Source of the DNA: Aquabacterium olei
GTDB lineage: Bacteria; Pseudomonadota; Gammaproteobacteria; Burkholderiales; Burkholderiaceae_C
Direction: 5' to 3'
Assembly (NCBI RefSeq): GCF_003100395.1
Contig: NZ_CP029210.1
Span: 2,976,001-3,040,000, forward strand
DNA: 64,000 bases
Shown here: in pieces, positions 34,332 to 46,413 of the stretch
How the letters are laid out: every line of letters begins with the position of its first letter
Numbering within the stretch: position 1 is the stretch's first letter
The notes under the pieces: generated by a model
Database searches by the model: none
What the model was told of the DNA's origin: nothing
Seen by the model: only the letters and a program-made list of their open reading frames with translations
Program-made: the position numbers and the translations under genes

Positions 34332-34904
34332 ATGAGCAAAGCCTTCACGAAGGAACCCGAAGGCGACGAGGACGACGACGTCGCCCTGCCGCCGCTGCCT
34401 GCCGGCACCAAGAACTACATGACGCCCGAGGGCTACCAGCGGCTGCGCGCCGAACTGGTCGGTCTGATCGACGTGGAACGCCCCAAGGTGGTGGAAATCG
34501 TCCACTGGGCCGCCTCCAACGGCGACCGTTCCGAAAACGGCGATTACCTCTACGGCAAGAAGCGCCTGCGCGAGATCGACCGCCGCATCCGCTTCCTCAC
34601 GAAGCGGCTGGACCGCGCGGAAGTGGCGGACCCCACCGCGCACCATGGCAACGACCAGATCTTCTTCGGCGCCACCGTCACCTACGCCAACCAGGCGGGG
34701 GTGGAGCGCACCATCACCATCAAGGGCATCGACGAGGTCGACAACCTCAATGGCGAAGTCAGCTGGATCTCGCCGATCGCCCGCGCGCTGCTCAAGGCCC
34801 GCGAAGGCGACGAGGTGCAGCTGATGACGCCCGGCGGGCTGGAACGGCTCGAAGTCCTGGAGGTGCGCTACCCCGCGCCAACCCGAGAGACCGACGGGCC
34901 CTGA
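34332..34904 (+). CDS. greB: Transcription elongation factor GreB
   Basis: A 190-residue factor that enters the RNA polymerase secondary channel and stimulates transcript cleavage. YMTPEGYQRLRAEL, the NGDRSENGDYLYGKKRLREID tip (with its acidic residues) and the C-terminal FKBP-like domain (DDWISPIARALL-type: VSWISPIARALLKAREGDEV) are intact. An acidic insertion (EGDEDDDV) lies in the N-terminal tail. It is transcribed divergently from the signalling operon and convergently with spoT. Confidence 0.95.
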   Translation: MSKAFTKEPEGDEDDDVALPPLPAGTKNYMTPEGYQRLRAELVGLIDVERPKVVEIVHWAASNGDRSENGDYLYGKKRLREIDRRIRFLTKRLDRAEVADPTAHHGNDQIFFGATVTYANQAGVERTITIKGIDEVDNLNGEVSWISPIARALLKAREGDEVQLMTPGGLERLEVLEVRYPAPTRETDGP

Positions 34905-34919
34905 AGCCCGCTTGCGGCC

Positions 34920-37124
<2,205 letters not shown>

Positions 37125-37186
37125 GTCCTGAATGTAGCGCGAGCGCAAGTCCCCTGGGGACGTCAGGCTCTCGGGAAACAACGACA

Positions 37187-37208
37187 AAGGCCCGCCGAGG
37201 CGGGCCTT
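37187..37208 (-). terminator. Terminator-like hairpin between rpoZ and spoT
   Basis: AAGGCCCGCC (37187-37196) and GGCGGGCCTT (37199-37208) form a 10-bp stem followed on the minus strand by TTTGTCGTTG. It should at least attenuate transcription from rpoZ into spoT. Confidence 0.65.
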
Positions 37209-37233
37209 GTGTGGCGTGCAGAGCCAGGCTGGA

Positions 37234-37437
37234 TCAGGTCGGAACCTTGCGCAGCATTTCCAGGCCAACCTGGCCGGCGGCGATCTCGCGCAGTGCGGTC
37301 ACGCTCGGCTTGTTGCGGGTGTCGATCTTGGGCGTGTGACCCTGGCTCAGCATGCGGGCGCGGTAGGTTGCGGCCAGCACGAGCTGAAAGCGGTTCGGGA
37401 TCTTCTGCAGGCAGTCTTCGACGGTGATGCGGGCCAT
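37234..37437 (-). CDS. rpoZ: RNA polymerase omega subunit
   Basis: A 67-residue omega subunit starting [20 protein letters not shown] and ending in the [16 protein letters not shown] segment. It stabilises the beta' subunit and contributes to a ppGpp site. The ATG at 37437 is chosen by homology over an upstream in-frame ATG. It is flanked by gmk and spoT, the usual gmk-rpoZ-spoT order. Confidence 0.97.
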   Translation of the reverse strand: MARITVEDCLQKIPNRFQLVLAATYRARMLSQGHTPKIDTRNKPSVTALREIAAGQVGLEMLRKVPT

Positions 37438-37504
37438 GGGGCTCTCCGAAGGGTGAACCGGCAAACCGGTTCGTGTTCAGGTCTGGTCAGGGGGCAAACC
37501 CCGT

Positions 37505-38176
37505 TCAGACCAGATCGAGGGCGCGGAACACAACAGACTTGTTGCGGCGCTGAGCAGCGTATTTTAACCGCTGCGCGTGAACAATGGCTTTCAAATCGAA
37601 CAAAGCCGACTCGAACAGCGCATTGACCACCACAAAATCGAAGTGCTGGGCCTGCGCCACCTCGATGCGGGCATTGGCCATGCGCAGGTCGATGACGTCC
37701 TGCGGGTCCTCCCCGCGGCGGTTCAGGCGCTGCAACAGTTCTTCGTAGCTGGGGGGCAGGATGAAGATCAGGATGGCGGTCGGGAAGATCTGCTTGATCT
37801 GCAGCGCGCCCTGCCAGTCGATCTCCAGCACCACGTCCTCGCCGTGCTGGATGCGTTCCTCGATCGCCTTGCGCGACGTGCCGTAGCAGTTGCCGTGCAC
37901 CTCGGCGTGCTCGAAGAAGTCGCCATGTTCCACCATGGCGTTGAACTCGTCCTTGGACACGAACCAGTACTCGCGGCCGTGCTGCTCCTGCCCGCGCGGC
38001 TTGCGGGTGGTGTGCGACACGCTGACCTGCAGGCGCGAGTCGAGCTCGAGCAGCGCCTTCACCAGGCTGGATTTGCCCGTGCCACTGGGGGCAGAGACCA
38101 CGAAGAGGTTGCCGGGGTAATCCATGTCACTGACCGGGGCGATGGGGGAGGGATGAGACACGTTATCGGCACTCAT
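37505..38176 (-). CDS. gmk: Guanylate kinase
   Basis: A 223-residue enzyme that phosphorylates GMP to GDP. The P-loop is [11 protein letters not shown] (about 28-38), then [11 protein letters not shown] and [12 protein letters not shown] for GMP binding, and [13 protein letters not shown] short N-terminal extension (about 17 residues) precedes the conserved core. It overlaps yicC by 4 nt and lies 67 bp before rpoZ. Confidence 0.97.
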   Translation of the reverse strand: MSADNVSHPSPIAPVSDMDYPGNLFVVSAPSGTGKSSLVKALLELDSRLQVSVSHTTRKPRGQEQHGREYWFVSKDEFNAMVEHGDFFEHAEVHGNCYGTSRKAIEERIQHGEDVVLEIDWQGALQIKQIFPTAILIFILPPSYEELLQRLNRRGEDPQDVIDLRMANARIEVAQAQHFDFVVVNALFESALFDLKAIVHAQRLKYAAQRRNKSVVFRALDLV

Positions 38177-39111
38177 TCAAGGTTCTGAACCTGCTCGCGC
38201 ATTTGCTCGATCAGGACCTTCATGTCGACCGACACCTGCGTCAGCTCCAGCGCGGCGGCCTTCGAGCCCAGCGTGTTGGCCTCCCGGTGCAGCTCCTGGA
38301 TCAGGAAGTCGAGGCGCTTGCCCACTTCGCCGCCCTTCTTCAGCAGCCGGCCGATCTCGTCGAGGTGGGCCTTCAGGCGCTGCAGTTCTTCGTCCACGTC
38401 GATGCGCAGCGCGTAGGCAGCCGCCTCGCTCAGCGCGCGCTCCTGTGCGGCCTCGGGCGTGACGGTGCCGCCCACGGCCTTCAGGGCCTCCTCGTACTTC
38501 TGCACGAAGCGCTCCTGCTGGCGTTGCACGGCCTGAGGCACCAGCGGCTCGGCCTGGGCGGCCAGCGCCTTCAGCCCCTTGAGCTTGTCCTGCAGCACGG
38601 CCACCAGGCGGGCACCTTCGCGCTCGCGGGCCTCCTTCATCGCCTCGATGCACAGGCGGGCCGCCTGCATGGCGACCTCCTCCAGGCGGGCGGCGGGGGC
38701 GGCGGCGCGGCACCAGTTCAGCACCTCGTTCACACTCAGCGGCCCGGCCTTGGGCAGCCAGTTCTGCACCATGCCCTCCAGGCGTGCCAGCGTGTGCAGC
38801 TGGTCGGGCTGCGGCTGGGGCCAGCCGGCGTCCGCGGCCCGCTGCGGCTGCAGGCGGAATTCCATCTTGCCGCGCTTGAACGACGCCGTGACCAGCTCGC
38901 GCAGGGCGGGCTCCAGGCCGCGGAACTCGTCGGCGAGCTTGAAGCTCAGATCGAGGAAGCGGCTGTTGACCGAGCGCAGCTCCGCGCCGACCGAGCCACT
39001 GAGGCCCTTGCGCGACGCCGATGGCGTGTCGGAATCCTCGCCGTGCTCACCACCCTGATCGGGCAAGGACGCCGCCGCACTGGCGAAGCCGGTCATACTG
39101 TAGACTGACAT
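38173..39111 (-). CDS. yicC: YicC family endoribonuclease
   Basis: A 312-residue protein starting [12 protein letters not shown] and ending in the DUF1732 domain ([31 protein letters not shown] region). In E. coli, YicC is an endoribonuclease that aids degradation of the small RNA RyhB. There is an insertion of about 18 residues after [11 protein letters not shown], unusual against the E. coli protein. It overlaps gmk by 4 nt and diverges by 29 bp from the Ser/Thr kinase gene. Confidence 0.93.
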   Translation of the reverse strand: MSVYSMTGFASAAASLPDQGGEHGEDSDTPSASRKGLSGSVGAELRSVNSRFLDLSFKLADEFRGLEPALRELVTASFKRGKMEFRLQPQRAADAGWPQPQPDQLHTLARLEGMVQNWLPKAGPLSVNEVLNWCRAAAPAARLEEVAMQAARLCIEAMKEAREREGARLVAVLQDKLKGLKALAAQAEPLVPQAVQRQQERFVQKYEEALKAVGGTVTPEAAQERALSEAAAYALRIDVDEELQRLKAHLDEIGRLLKKGGEVGKRLDFLIQELHREANTLGSKAAALELTQVSVDMKVLIEQMREQVQNLE

Positions 39112-39140
39112 GGTTACTTGACACCGGACAAAACTCGATT

Positions 39141-40109
39141 ATGTCAAAGCCCAAACCCGCCCCGTTGCCCTCGGGCACCGTCGTGGGTGGCTACCAGGTG
39201 GTCAAGAAGCTCGCCGCAGGCGGCTTCGGCGTGGTCTACCTGGCCGAAGACCCCGAAAAACGCCTGGTCGCCCTCAAGGAATACCTGCCCGCCTCGCTGG
39301 CCGAACGCTCGCCCGGCGAGCTGATTCCACGCGTCAAGCCCGACAAGCAGCCGCTGTACCGGCTGGGTCTCAAGAGTTTCTTCGAAGAAGGCCGCTCGCT
39401 GGCGCAAATCGCGCACCCCAGCGTGGTCTCGGTGCTCAACTTCTTCCGCGAGAACGAGACCGTCTACATGGTGATGAACTACCTGCAGGGCGACACGCTG
39501 CAGGACTTCATCGTCACCGCCCGTGACCTCAAGCGCGACAAGGTCTTTCGCGAATCCACGATCCGCAGCCTGTTCGACGAGATCCTGCGCGGCCTGCGCA
39601 TCGTGCACCAGCACAAGATGCTGCACCTCGACATCAAGCCGGCCAACATCTTCATCACGAACGACAACAAGGCCGTGCTGTTGGATTTCGGGGCGGCGCG
39701 CGAGGTGCTGTCCAAGGAAGGCAACTTCATCCGCCCGATGTACACGCCCGGCTTTGCCGCGCCCGAGATGTACCGTCGCGATGGCTCGCTGGGCCCCTGG
39801 ACCGACATCTATGCCATCGGCGCCTGCATCTACGCGTGCATGCAGGGCTACCCGCCGAACGACGCGCCCCAGCGTCTTGAAAAAGACCGTCTCGGGTTGT
39901 CCCTCTCGCGGCTGCGCAACGTCTATTCGGATAACCTGCTCGAGGTGACCGAGTGGTGCATGTCGCTCGACCCGCTGGCCCGTCCGCAGAGCGTGTTCGC
40001 GCTGCAGAAAGAACTGGCGCGTGAAACCGAACGTCGCTACTCGAAACTCACCTTTGCCGAGCGCGTGAAACTCCAGATCGAAAACCTCAAGACCGGTACC
40101 AAAGCATGA
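39141..40109 (+). CDS. Eukaryotic-type Ser/Thr protein kinase
   Basis: A 322-residue kinase consisting of little more than the catalytic domain, with no membrane anchor. It shows GGYQVVKKLAAGGFGVVYLA (glycine loop), VALKEYL (lysine), HLDIKPANI (catalytic loop, with HLD for HRD), LLDFGAAR (DFG) and an AAPEMYRRDG segment. The substrate is unknown. It overlaps the phosphatase gene by 4 nt, so a coupled kinase-phosphatase pair is likely. A kinase/PP2C pair beside yicC and rph is common in Burkholderiales. Confidence 0.93.
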   Translation: MSKPKPAPLPSGTVVGGYQVVKKLAAGGFGVVYLAEDPEKRLVALKEYLPASLAERSPGELIPRVKPDKQPLYRLGLKSFFEEGRSLAQIAHPSVVSVLNFFRENETVYMVMNYLQGDTLQDFIVTARDLKRDKVFRESTIRSLFDEILRGLRIVHQHKMLHLDIKPANIFITNDNKAVLLDFGAAREVLSKEGNFIRPMYTPGFAAPEMYRRDGSLGPWTDIYAIGACIYACMQGYPPNDAPQRLEKDRLGLSLSRLRNVYSDNLLEVTEWCMSLDPLARPQSVFALQKELARETERRYSKLTFAERVKLQIENLKTGTKA

Positions 40110-41044
40110 GGTTCTCCGTTTACCAGATCAGCCGCAAGGGCGGCCGCGAGAAGAACGAAGACCGCATGGGCTACTGCTACACGCGGGACTCCGGTCTGTT
40201 CGCCCTGGCGGACGGCATGGGGGGCCACCCCGAAGGCGAAATGGCCTCGCAGCTCGCACTGCAGACCATGGCCGCGCTCTTTCAGCGTGACGCCCGCCCC
40301 ACGCTGGCCGACCCCATCCGCTTCCTGCAGGACGCCGTCATGGCGGGCCACCACCAGTTGCTGCGCTACGCCAGCGAAAAAGGCCTGATCGACACCCCGC
40401 GCACCACCATCGTCGCCTGCATCCTGCAGGGCAATGCCGCCTACTGGGCCCATTGCGGTGACTCGCGCCTGTACTTCGTGCGCGGCGACAAACTGATCGC
40501 CCGCACCCGCGACCACTCCTACTCCGAACTGCAACAGACGCTGTCGACCGTGGTGCCGCTCAACGAGCGCTACAACCGCAACGTGCTGTTCACCTGCCTG
40601 GGCAGCCCCGGCAAGCCGGTGGTCGACACCGCAGGCCCGCTGCTGCTGCAGGAGGGCGACCGCGTGCTGCTGTGTTCCGATGGCCTCTGGGGCACGGTGG
40701 ACGACGAGGTCATCACGCACCACATGGCCACCCGCACCATCTCGGATGCGGTGCCCGAACTGGTCGAAGAGGCCCTGCGCAACGGCGGCCCGAAGTGCGA
40801 CAACGTGACGGTCATCGCCATGGAGTGGGAGTCGGCCAGCCACGAAGACACCCGGGGGATCTCGACCGACACGCTGGGCGACGAGGTGTTTGCCTCCACC
40901 ATTCAGGCCAGCGTCGGCAACGCCAGCGGGCCGGGTAACATGGTCGAGGCCGACGACCTGGACGAGGCCGAGATCGAGCGCTCCATCCGCGAGATCAACG
41001 AGGCCATCCGGCGCTCCGCCGCCGCAGCCGCCCGCAAGACCTGA
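40106..41044 (+). CDS. PP2C-family Ser/Thr protein phosphatase
   Basis: A 312-residue Mn/Mg-dependent phosphatase. The metal-binding aspartates are in [27 protein letters not shown] and LLCSDGLWG, plus DNVTVI near residue 233. The last 60 residues are acidic and Ala-rich with no catalytic motif. It likely reverses the kinase encoded just upstream. Confidence 0.93.
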   Translation: MRFSVYQISRKGGREKNEDRMGYCYTRDSGLFALADGMGGHPEGEMASQLALQTMAALFQRDARPTLADPIRFLQDAVMAGHHQLLRYASEKGLIDTPRTTIVACILQGNAAYWAHCGDSRLYFVRGDKLIARTRDHSYSELQQTLSTVVPLNERYNRNVLFTCLGSPGKPVVDTAGPLLLQEGDRVLLCSDGLWGTVDDEVITHHMATRTISDAVPELVEEALRNGGPKCDNVTVIAMEWESASHEDTRGISTDTLGDEVFASTIQASVGNASGPGNMVEADDLDEAEIERSIREINEAIRRSAAAAARKT

Positions 41045-41132
41045 GCGCGCCCGACACACCATCTTCCGAGGGCACGGCAACGCGTACGTGCCCTCTTTGT
41101 TTTTGACGACCGAATTCGACACAGGAGCCCCC

Positions 41133-41867
<735 letters not shown>

Positions 41868-41899
41868 GCGCGTATTCGCCCCCTGCCCGGTCTGCCGCC

Positions 41900-42586
41900 A
41901 TGCCACGCCAACTCATCCTCGCCTCGAACAACGCCAAGAAGCTGCGCGAGCTGCAAGCGCTGATCGCCCCGCTCGGGGTTGATCTGGTCACGCAGGGCGC
42001 GCTGGGCATTGCCGAGGCGGAAGAGCCCCACGTCACCTTCGTCGAGAACGCCCTGGCCAAGGCCCGCCATGCCGCCCGCGAGGGCAACGGGCCGGCGCTG
42101 GCCGACGACTCGGGCCTGTGCGTCGACGCACTGGGCGGCGCGCCGGGCGTGCGTTCGGCCCGCTACGCCGTCGATGCAGGCCGGGTGCCCGAGGGCGCCG
42201 GCCGGGACGTCATCGACCCGGCCAACAACGCCTGGCTGCTGGCCCAGATGGCGCACCTGCCCCAGCCCGCCCAGCGCCGCGCCCACTTCACCTGCCTCCT
42301 GGTGGCCGTGCGCCACGCAGACGACCCCGAGCCGCTGATCGCCGAAGGCCATTGGTCAGGCGAGTTGTTGGCCGCGCCGCAGGGCGAGCACGGCTTTGGC
42401 TACGACCCGCTGCTGTGGATTCCGACGCACGGCATGAGTGCCGCGCAACTTCCCCCCGACATCAAGAACGGCATCAGCCACCGCGCGGTGGCCTGCCAAC
42501 GCCTGCGCGACATGATGCGCGTCCGCTGGGGTCTCGAGGCCCCAGCCACGGCGGACACCGGCGCGTGGCCCTGGCAGGGCGCCTGA
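41900..42586 (+). CDS. rdgB: dITP/XTP pyrophosphatase (RdgB/HAM1)
   Basis: A 228-residue enzyme that hydrolyses dITP, ITP and XTP to the monophosphates, keeping them out of DNA and RNA. LILASNNAKKLRELQALI, TFVENALAKARHAA, LADDSGLCVDALGG and the GFGYDPLLW motif are present. It is slightly longer than E. coli RdgB because of a C-terminal tail. It lies between rph and hemW, a common betaproteobacterial order. Confidence 0.96.
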   Translation: MPRQLILASNNAKKLRELQALIAPLGVDLVTQGALGIAEAEEPHVTFVENALAKARHAAREGNGPALADDSGLCVDALGGAPGVRSARYAVDAGRVPEGAGRDVIDPANNAWLLAQMAHLPQPAQRRAHFTCLLVAVRHADDPEPLIAEGHWSGELLAAPQGEHGFGYDPLLWIPTHGMSAAQLPPDIKNGISHRAVACQRLRDMMRVRWGLEAPATADTGAWPWQGA

Positions 42587-42622
42587 CGCGCCCCTGACTG
42601 CCTTTCGACGCACGGCAACGCC

Positions 42623-43819
42623 ATGATCACCCTGCAACGCCCCGGCGCCCTGAGCGCCCTGCCCCCGCTGTCGCTGTACGTGCACCTGCCCTGGTGCCTG
42701 CGCAAGTGCCCCTACTGCGACTTCAACAGCCATGAGGTGCGCGAGCCCGGCCATGCCGGCGTGCTGTCGCCCGACCTCGAAACCCGCTACCTCGACGCCC
42801 TGTGCGCCGACCTGGAAAGTGCGCTGCCGCTGATCTGGGGCCGACGCGTCCATTCGGTCTTCATCGGTGGCGGCACGCCCAGCCTGTTCAGCCCAGCCGG
42901 CATCGACCGCCTGCTGGCCGACGTGCGCGCGCGCCTGCCGCTGGATGCCCAGGCCGAGATCACGCTGGAGGCCAACCCCGGCACCTTCGAGAAGGACCGC
43001 TTCCGCGCCTTCCGTGCCGCCGGCGTCAACCGGTTGTCCATCGGCGTGCAGAGCTTCGACGACGCCAAGCTGCAGGCCCTGGGCCGGGTGCACAGCCGTG
43101 ATCAAGCCCTGGCCGCCATCGACGAGGCGCGCGCCTGCTTCGACACCTTCAACATCGACCTGATGTATGCGCTGCCCGGCCAGACCCTGGCCGACCTGCA
43201 CGCCGACCTGGATCAGGCGCTGGCCCAGCAGCCGCCCCATCTGTCGCTCTACCACCTGACCATGGAGCCGAACACCGTGTTCGGCGTGCGCCCGCCCGAA
43301 GGGCTGCCCGACGACGACACCGCCTTCGACATGCTGGACGTCGTCACCGAACGCACCGCGCAGGCGGGCATGCAGCGCTACGAGGTTTCCGCCTACGCCC
43401 GCCCGGGCCACCGCTGCTGGCACAACCTCAACTACTGGCAGTACGGCGACTACCTCGGCATCGGCGCCGGCGCGCACAGCAAGCTCAGCTTTCCCGACCG
43501 CATCGTGCGGCAGGTGCGCTGGCGCGAACCGGGCACCTACATGGACAAGGCCAGCCAGGGTCAGGCGTGCTCCAACGAGACCCCGGTGGCGCTGGCAGAC
43601 CGCCCCTTCGAATTCATGATGAACGCCCTGCGTTTGAAGGAGGGCTTCGAGTTCGACCGCTACACCGAGCGCACCGGCCTCACGCTGGCCAGCATCCAGG
43701 CGCCGCTGGCCGAAGCTGAGGCCAAGGGCCTTCTGGCCCGCGACCTCACCCGTGCCTGGCCCACCGCGCGCGGCTTCGACTTCCTCAGCGACCTGCAGGG
43801 CCTCTTCCTGAAGGACTGA
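42623..43819 (+). CDS. hemW: Radical SAM haem chaperone HemW
   Basis: A 398-residue radical SAM protein. LYVHLPWCLRKCPYCDF holds the CxxxCxxC cluster (C at about residues 25, 29 and 32, with the extra family aspartate and aromatic residues), then GGGTPSLF, TLEANPGTFE and GVQSFDD. HemW lacks the coproporphyrinogen dehydrogenase features of HemN and instead binds haem for insertion into respiratory enzymes. It has the C-terminal HemW domain. It runs toward the fadD terminator. Confidence 0.93.
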   Translation: MITLQRPGALSALPPLSLYVHLPWCLRKCPYCDFNSHEVREPGHAGVLSPDLETRYLDALCADLESALPLIWGRRVHSVFIGGGTPSLFSPAGIDRLLADVRARLPLDAQAEITLEANPGTFEKDRFRAFRAAGVNRLSIGVQSFDDAKLQALGRVHSRDQALAAIDEARACFDTFNIDLMYALPGQTLADLHADLDQALAQQPPHLSLYHLTMEPNTVFGVRPPEGLPDDDTAFDMLDVVTERTAQAGMQRYEVSAYARPGHRCWHNLNYWQYGDYLGIGAGAHSKLSFPDRIVRQVRWREPGTYMDKASQGQACSNETPVALADRPFEFMMNALRLKEGFEFDRYTERTGLTLASIQAPLAEAEAKGLLARDLTRAWPTARGFDFLSDLQGLFLKD

Positions 43820-43822
43820 CGC

Positions 43823-43850
43823 AAAAAAGCCGCTGGCTCGCACCAGCGGC
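43823..43850 (-). terminator. Terminator of fadD
   Basis: On the minus strand GCCGCTGG and CCAGCGGC form an 8-bp stem with a 6-nt loop followed by six T residues. It lies between the convergent hemW and fadD genes. Confidence 0.85.
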
Positions 43851-43896
43851 TGGGTCGGGTCTCACCGGCCGGGGTTGCCCGGCCGGGAAGCGGCGA

Positions 43897-45597
43897 TCAG
43901 GCCGCCTTCTTCTCGTCGCGCAGTTCGCGACGCAGGATCTTGCCCACGTTGGTCTTGGGCAGGTCGGTGCGGAACTCGATGTGCTTGGGGCACTTGTAGC
44001 CGGTCAGCTGCTCGTGGCAATAGGCCTTCAGCTGCTCTTCGGTCAGCGTGGTGTCCTTGCGCACGACGAACAGCTTCACGGCCTCGCCCGACTTGCTGTC
44101 CGGCACGCCAACGGCCGCGCACTCCAGGACGCCTGGGTGCATGTTCACGACCTGCTCCACCTCGTTCGGGTACACGTTGAACCCCGACACCAGGATCATG
44201 TCCTTCTTGCGATCCACGATCTTGACCAGGCCGGTTTCATCCATCACACCGATGTCGCCCGTACGGAAGAAGCCATCGGACGTCATGACCTTGGCCGTCT
44301 CGTCCGGGCGATTCCAGTAACCCGCCATCACCTGCGGGCCGCGGATCGAGATCTCGCCCACGCCACCGATCGGCAGGTGGTTCCCATCGTCGTCCAGGAT
44401 GGCCACTTCGGTCGAAGGCAGCGGCAGGCCGATGGCGCCGTTGAAGCCCTTGTTGTCCATGCGGTTGACGGTGGCCACCGGCGAGGTTTCCGACAGGCCA
44501 TAGCCTTCCACGATCGGGCAGCCCGTCAGCTTCTGCCACTTCTCGGCGGTCGCCTGCTGCACGGCCATGCCGCCGCCGTTGGACACCTTCAGGCCCGAAA
44601 AATCCAGCTTGGCGAACTCGGGGTCGTTGGCCAGTGCGTTGTACAGCGTGTTGACCGCCGGGAACTGGTTGACCTTGTAGTTCTTCAGCGTCTTCACGAA
44701 GCCGGGAATGTCGCGCGGGTTGGCGATCAGGATGTTCATGCTGCCCATGCGCGCACCGACCATGTAGCAGGCCGTCAGCGCGAAGATGTGGTACAGCGGC
44801 AGCGCGCACACCACGGTCAGCGGCTGGTTGCCCAGCTTGCCCAGCTCGGGCTTGAACCACGCCTCGCATTGCAGGATGTTGGCCACGATGTTGCTGTGCA
44901 GCAGGGTGGCCCCCTTCGACACACCGGTCGTGCCGCCCGTGTACTGCAGGAAGGCGATGTCATCCGGCCTGAGCGACGGACGCGCGTACTTGGCCGAGCT
45001 GCCCTGCGACAGCACCTGCTTGAACGGCGTGACCTTGATGCCGCCGCCATTGGGCAGGCTGTAGGCGGGCACCATCTTCTTGACGTGGCGCACCACGAAG
45101 TTCACCAGCGGGCCCTTCAGGCCGGGCAGCATGTCGCCCATGGCGGCCACGACGATGTGCTTGACCGCCGTGCGCTTGACCACTTCCTGCAGCGTGGTCG
45201 CAAAATTCTCGAGGATGACGATGGCCTCGGCACCCGAGTCCTTGAGCTGGTGTTCCAGTTCACGCGGGGTGTACAGCGGGTTCACGTTGACCACCACGTA
45301 GCCGGCGCGCAGCACGGCGGCGATCGCCACCACGTACTGCGGCACGTTGGGCATCATCAGCGCCACGCGGGCGCCCTTGGCGAGCCCCAGCGACTGCAGC
45401 CAGGCGGCCATGGCACGCGACTGGTCGTCGACCTGCTCGTACGTGAAGTGGGCACCCATGAACGCCGCCATGTCGCGCTTCGCGTACTGCTTGAACGACT
45501 GGTCCAGAAGATCGACCAGCGAGGCGTATTCGGCGGTGTTGATCTCGGCAGGCACGCCGGCTTCGTAGTGGGCCAGCCAGGGTTTGGAGCTCGTCAT
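43897..45597 (-). CDS. fadD: Long-chain fatty acid-CoA ligase
   Basis: A 566-residue AMP-forming acyl-CoA synthetase. The P-loop-like YTGGTTGVSKGA (about residues 215-226), the A5 GYGLSETSP, the A7 region FFRTGDIGVMDETG and the A8 DRKKDMILVSGFNVYPNEVE motifs are intact, and the C-terminal lysine segment KTNVGKILRRELRD is present. It activates imported fatty acids for beta-oxidation. It diverges from the Tat/GMC gene pair across a 279-bp region that holds the probable control sites. Confidence 0.95.
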   Translation of the reverse strand: MTSSKPWLAHYEAGVPAEINTAEYASLVDLLDQSFKQYAKRDMAAFMGAHFTYEQVDDQSRAMAAWLQSLGLAKGARVALMMPNVPQYVVAIAAVLRAGYVVVNVNPLYTPRELEHQLKDSGAEAIVILENFATTLQEVVKRTAVKHIVVAAMGDMLPGLKGPLVNFVVRHVKKMVPAYSLPNGGGIKVTPFKQVLSQGSSAKYARPSLRPDDIAFLQYTGGTTGVSKGATLLHSNIVANILQCEAWFKPELGKLGNQPLTVVCALPLYHIFALTACYMVGARMGSMNILIANPRDIPGFVKTLKNYKVNQFPAVNTLYNALANDPEFAKLDFSGLKVSNGGGMAVQQATAEKWQKLTGCPIVEGYGLSETSPVATVNRMDNKGFNGAIGLPLPSTEVAILDDDGNHLPIGGVGEISIRGPQVMAGYWNRPDETAKVMTSDGFFRTGDIGVMDETGLVKIVDRKKDMILVSGFNVYPNEVEQVVNMHPGVLECAAVGVPDSKSGEAVKLFVVRKDTTLTEEQLKAYCHEQLTGYKCPKHIEFRTDLPKTNVGKILRRELRDEKKAA

Positions 45598-45876
45598 GGG
45601 GTCATCCTCGTCTCTTGGTCAGGTCAATCACGCACGGTACCCTGACGGGGGTCACCGCACGACAGCGCTGCACGCATTCTGCAACATCTGTAGCTAGGGG
45701 TAATCCCGAGTACCAGTTGCCGGTCGCGGCCGATTGCAACAGGTTATTTCACCCTGAATGCGGGGCCACCGGTGTTAACCGGGACAGACAGCCCCGGCAC
45801 CCGGAGGCACAATACCTCCGAATGTGACTCCGTATGTTTCCTCTTCACCACTCATTTGCAGGCCCCGCTGTCCATC
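45598..45876. promoter_or_regulatory. Divergent control region between fadD and the Tat/GMC genes
   Basis: A 279-bp non-coding region. It holds an imperfect dyad GGTA, 8 bp, TACC at 45699-45714, a short inverted repeat GGAGG/CCTCC around CACAATA near 45805-45822, and no clear -35/-10 pair. A shared regulator binding here is plausible but not shown. Confidence 0.35.
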
Positions 45877-46413
45877 ATGGCTGACCGTGCGATAGACCAT
45901 CCCCTCACCCCTCGACGCCGCTGGTTCCTCAAGACCGCCCTGGCGATCGGCGCACTGGGTGCCTCCCTCGGCGGCCTGGTGTACTGGCACCGCGGCATGC
46001 GCGAAGGACACCTCACGCAAGAAGGCCGTTCGGTGTTTCGCGCCCTTGCCATCGGCTTTGTCGGCCCCATGCTGCCGCAGGACCCGGCACGGCGAGAGGC
46101 CGTGCTGAAGGCCCACCTCGACCACCTGGAGCCCTTCTTGAACAACCTGCCTCAGGTGTTGCAGGTGCAGGTCAATGCCATCGTGGGGCTGCTCGCCAAC
46201 GGCGTCACGCGCCGCATGCTGACGGGCCTGCCCACCGACTGGGACAGCGCCACGCCCGCGCAGCTCGCCGCCGCATTTGACAACATGCGGCGCCATCCGC
46301 TGCCCAGCAACCGGCTGACCTACCAGGTGGTGCGCTCCATCACCTGCATGACGTTCTTCGCAAACAGCGACCACTGGTCCCTCACTGGCTACCCTGGCCC
46401 CGTCGACCTATGA
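45877..46413 (+). CDS. Tat-signal small subunit (gluconate 2-dehydrogenase subunit 3-like)
   Basis: A 178-residue protein with an N-terminal twin-arginine motif (RRRWFLKTALAIGALGASLG, about residues 13-32) that would direct it across the inner membrane. The rest follows the small-subunit family of FAD dehydrogenases: a MLPQDP segment, helices, and the closing SITCMTFFANSDHWSLTGYP. Its stop overlaps the GMC gene by 4 nt, so the folded GMC flavoenzyme, which lacks a signal, probably travels with it. The ATG at 45877 directly precedes the Tat motif. Confidence 0.8.
   Translation: MADRAIDHPLTPRRRWFLKTALAIGALGASLGGLVYWHRGMREGHLTQEGRSVFRALAIGFVGPMLPQDPARREAVLKAHLDHLEPFLNNLPQVLQVQVNAIVGLLANGVTRRMLTGLPTDWDSATPAQLAAAFDNMRRHPLPSNRLTYQVVRSITCMTFFANSDHWSLTGYPGPVDL

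Noticed and set aside
39118..39147. Divergent TTGACA boxes on both strands between yicC and the Ser/Thr kinase
   Set aside because: The two starts are only 29 bp apart, and neither TTGACA has a -10 box at a workable distance before its gene.
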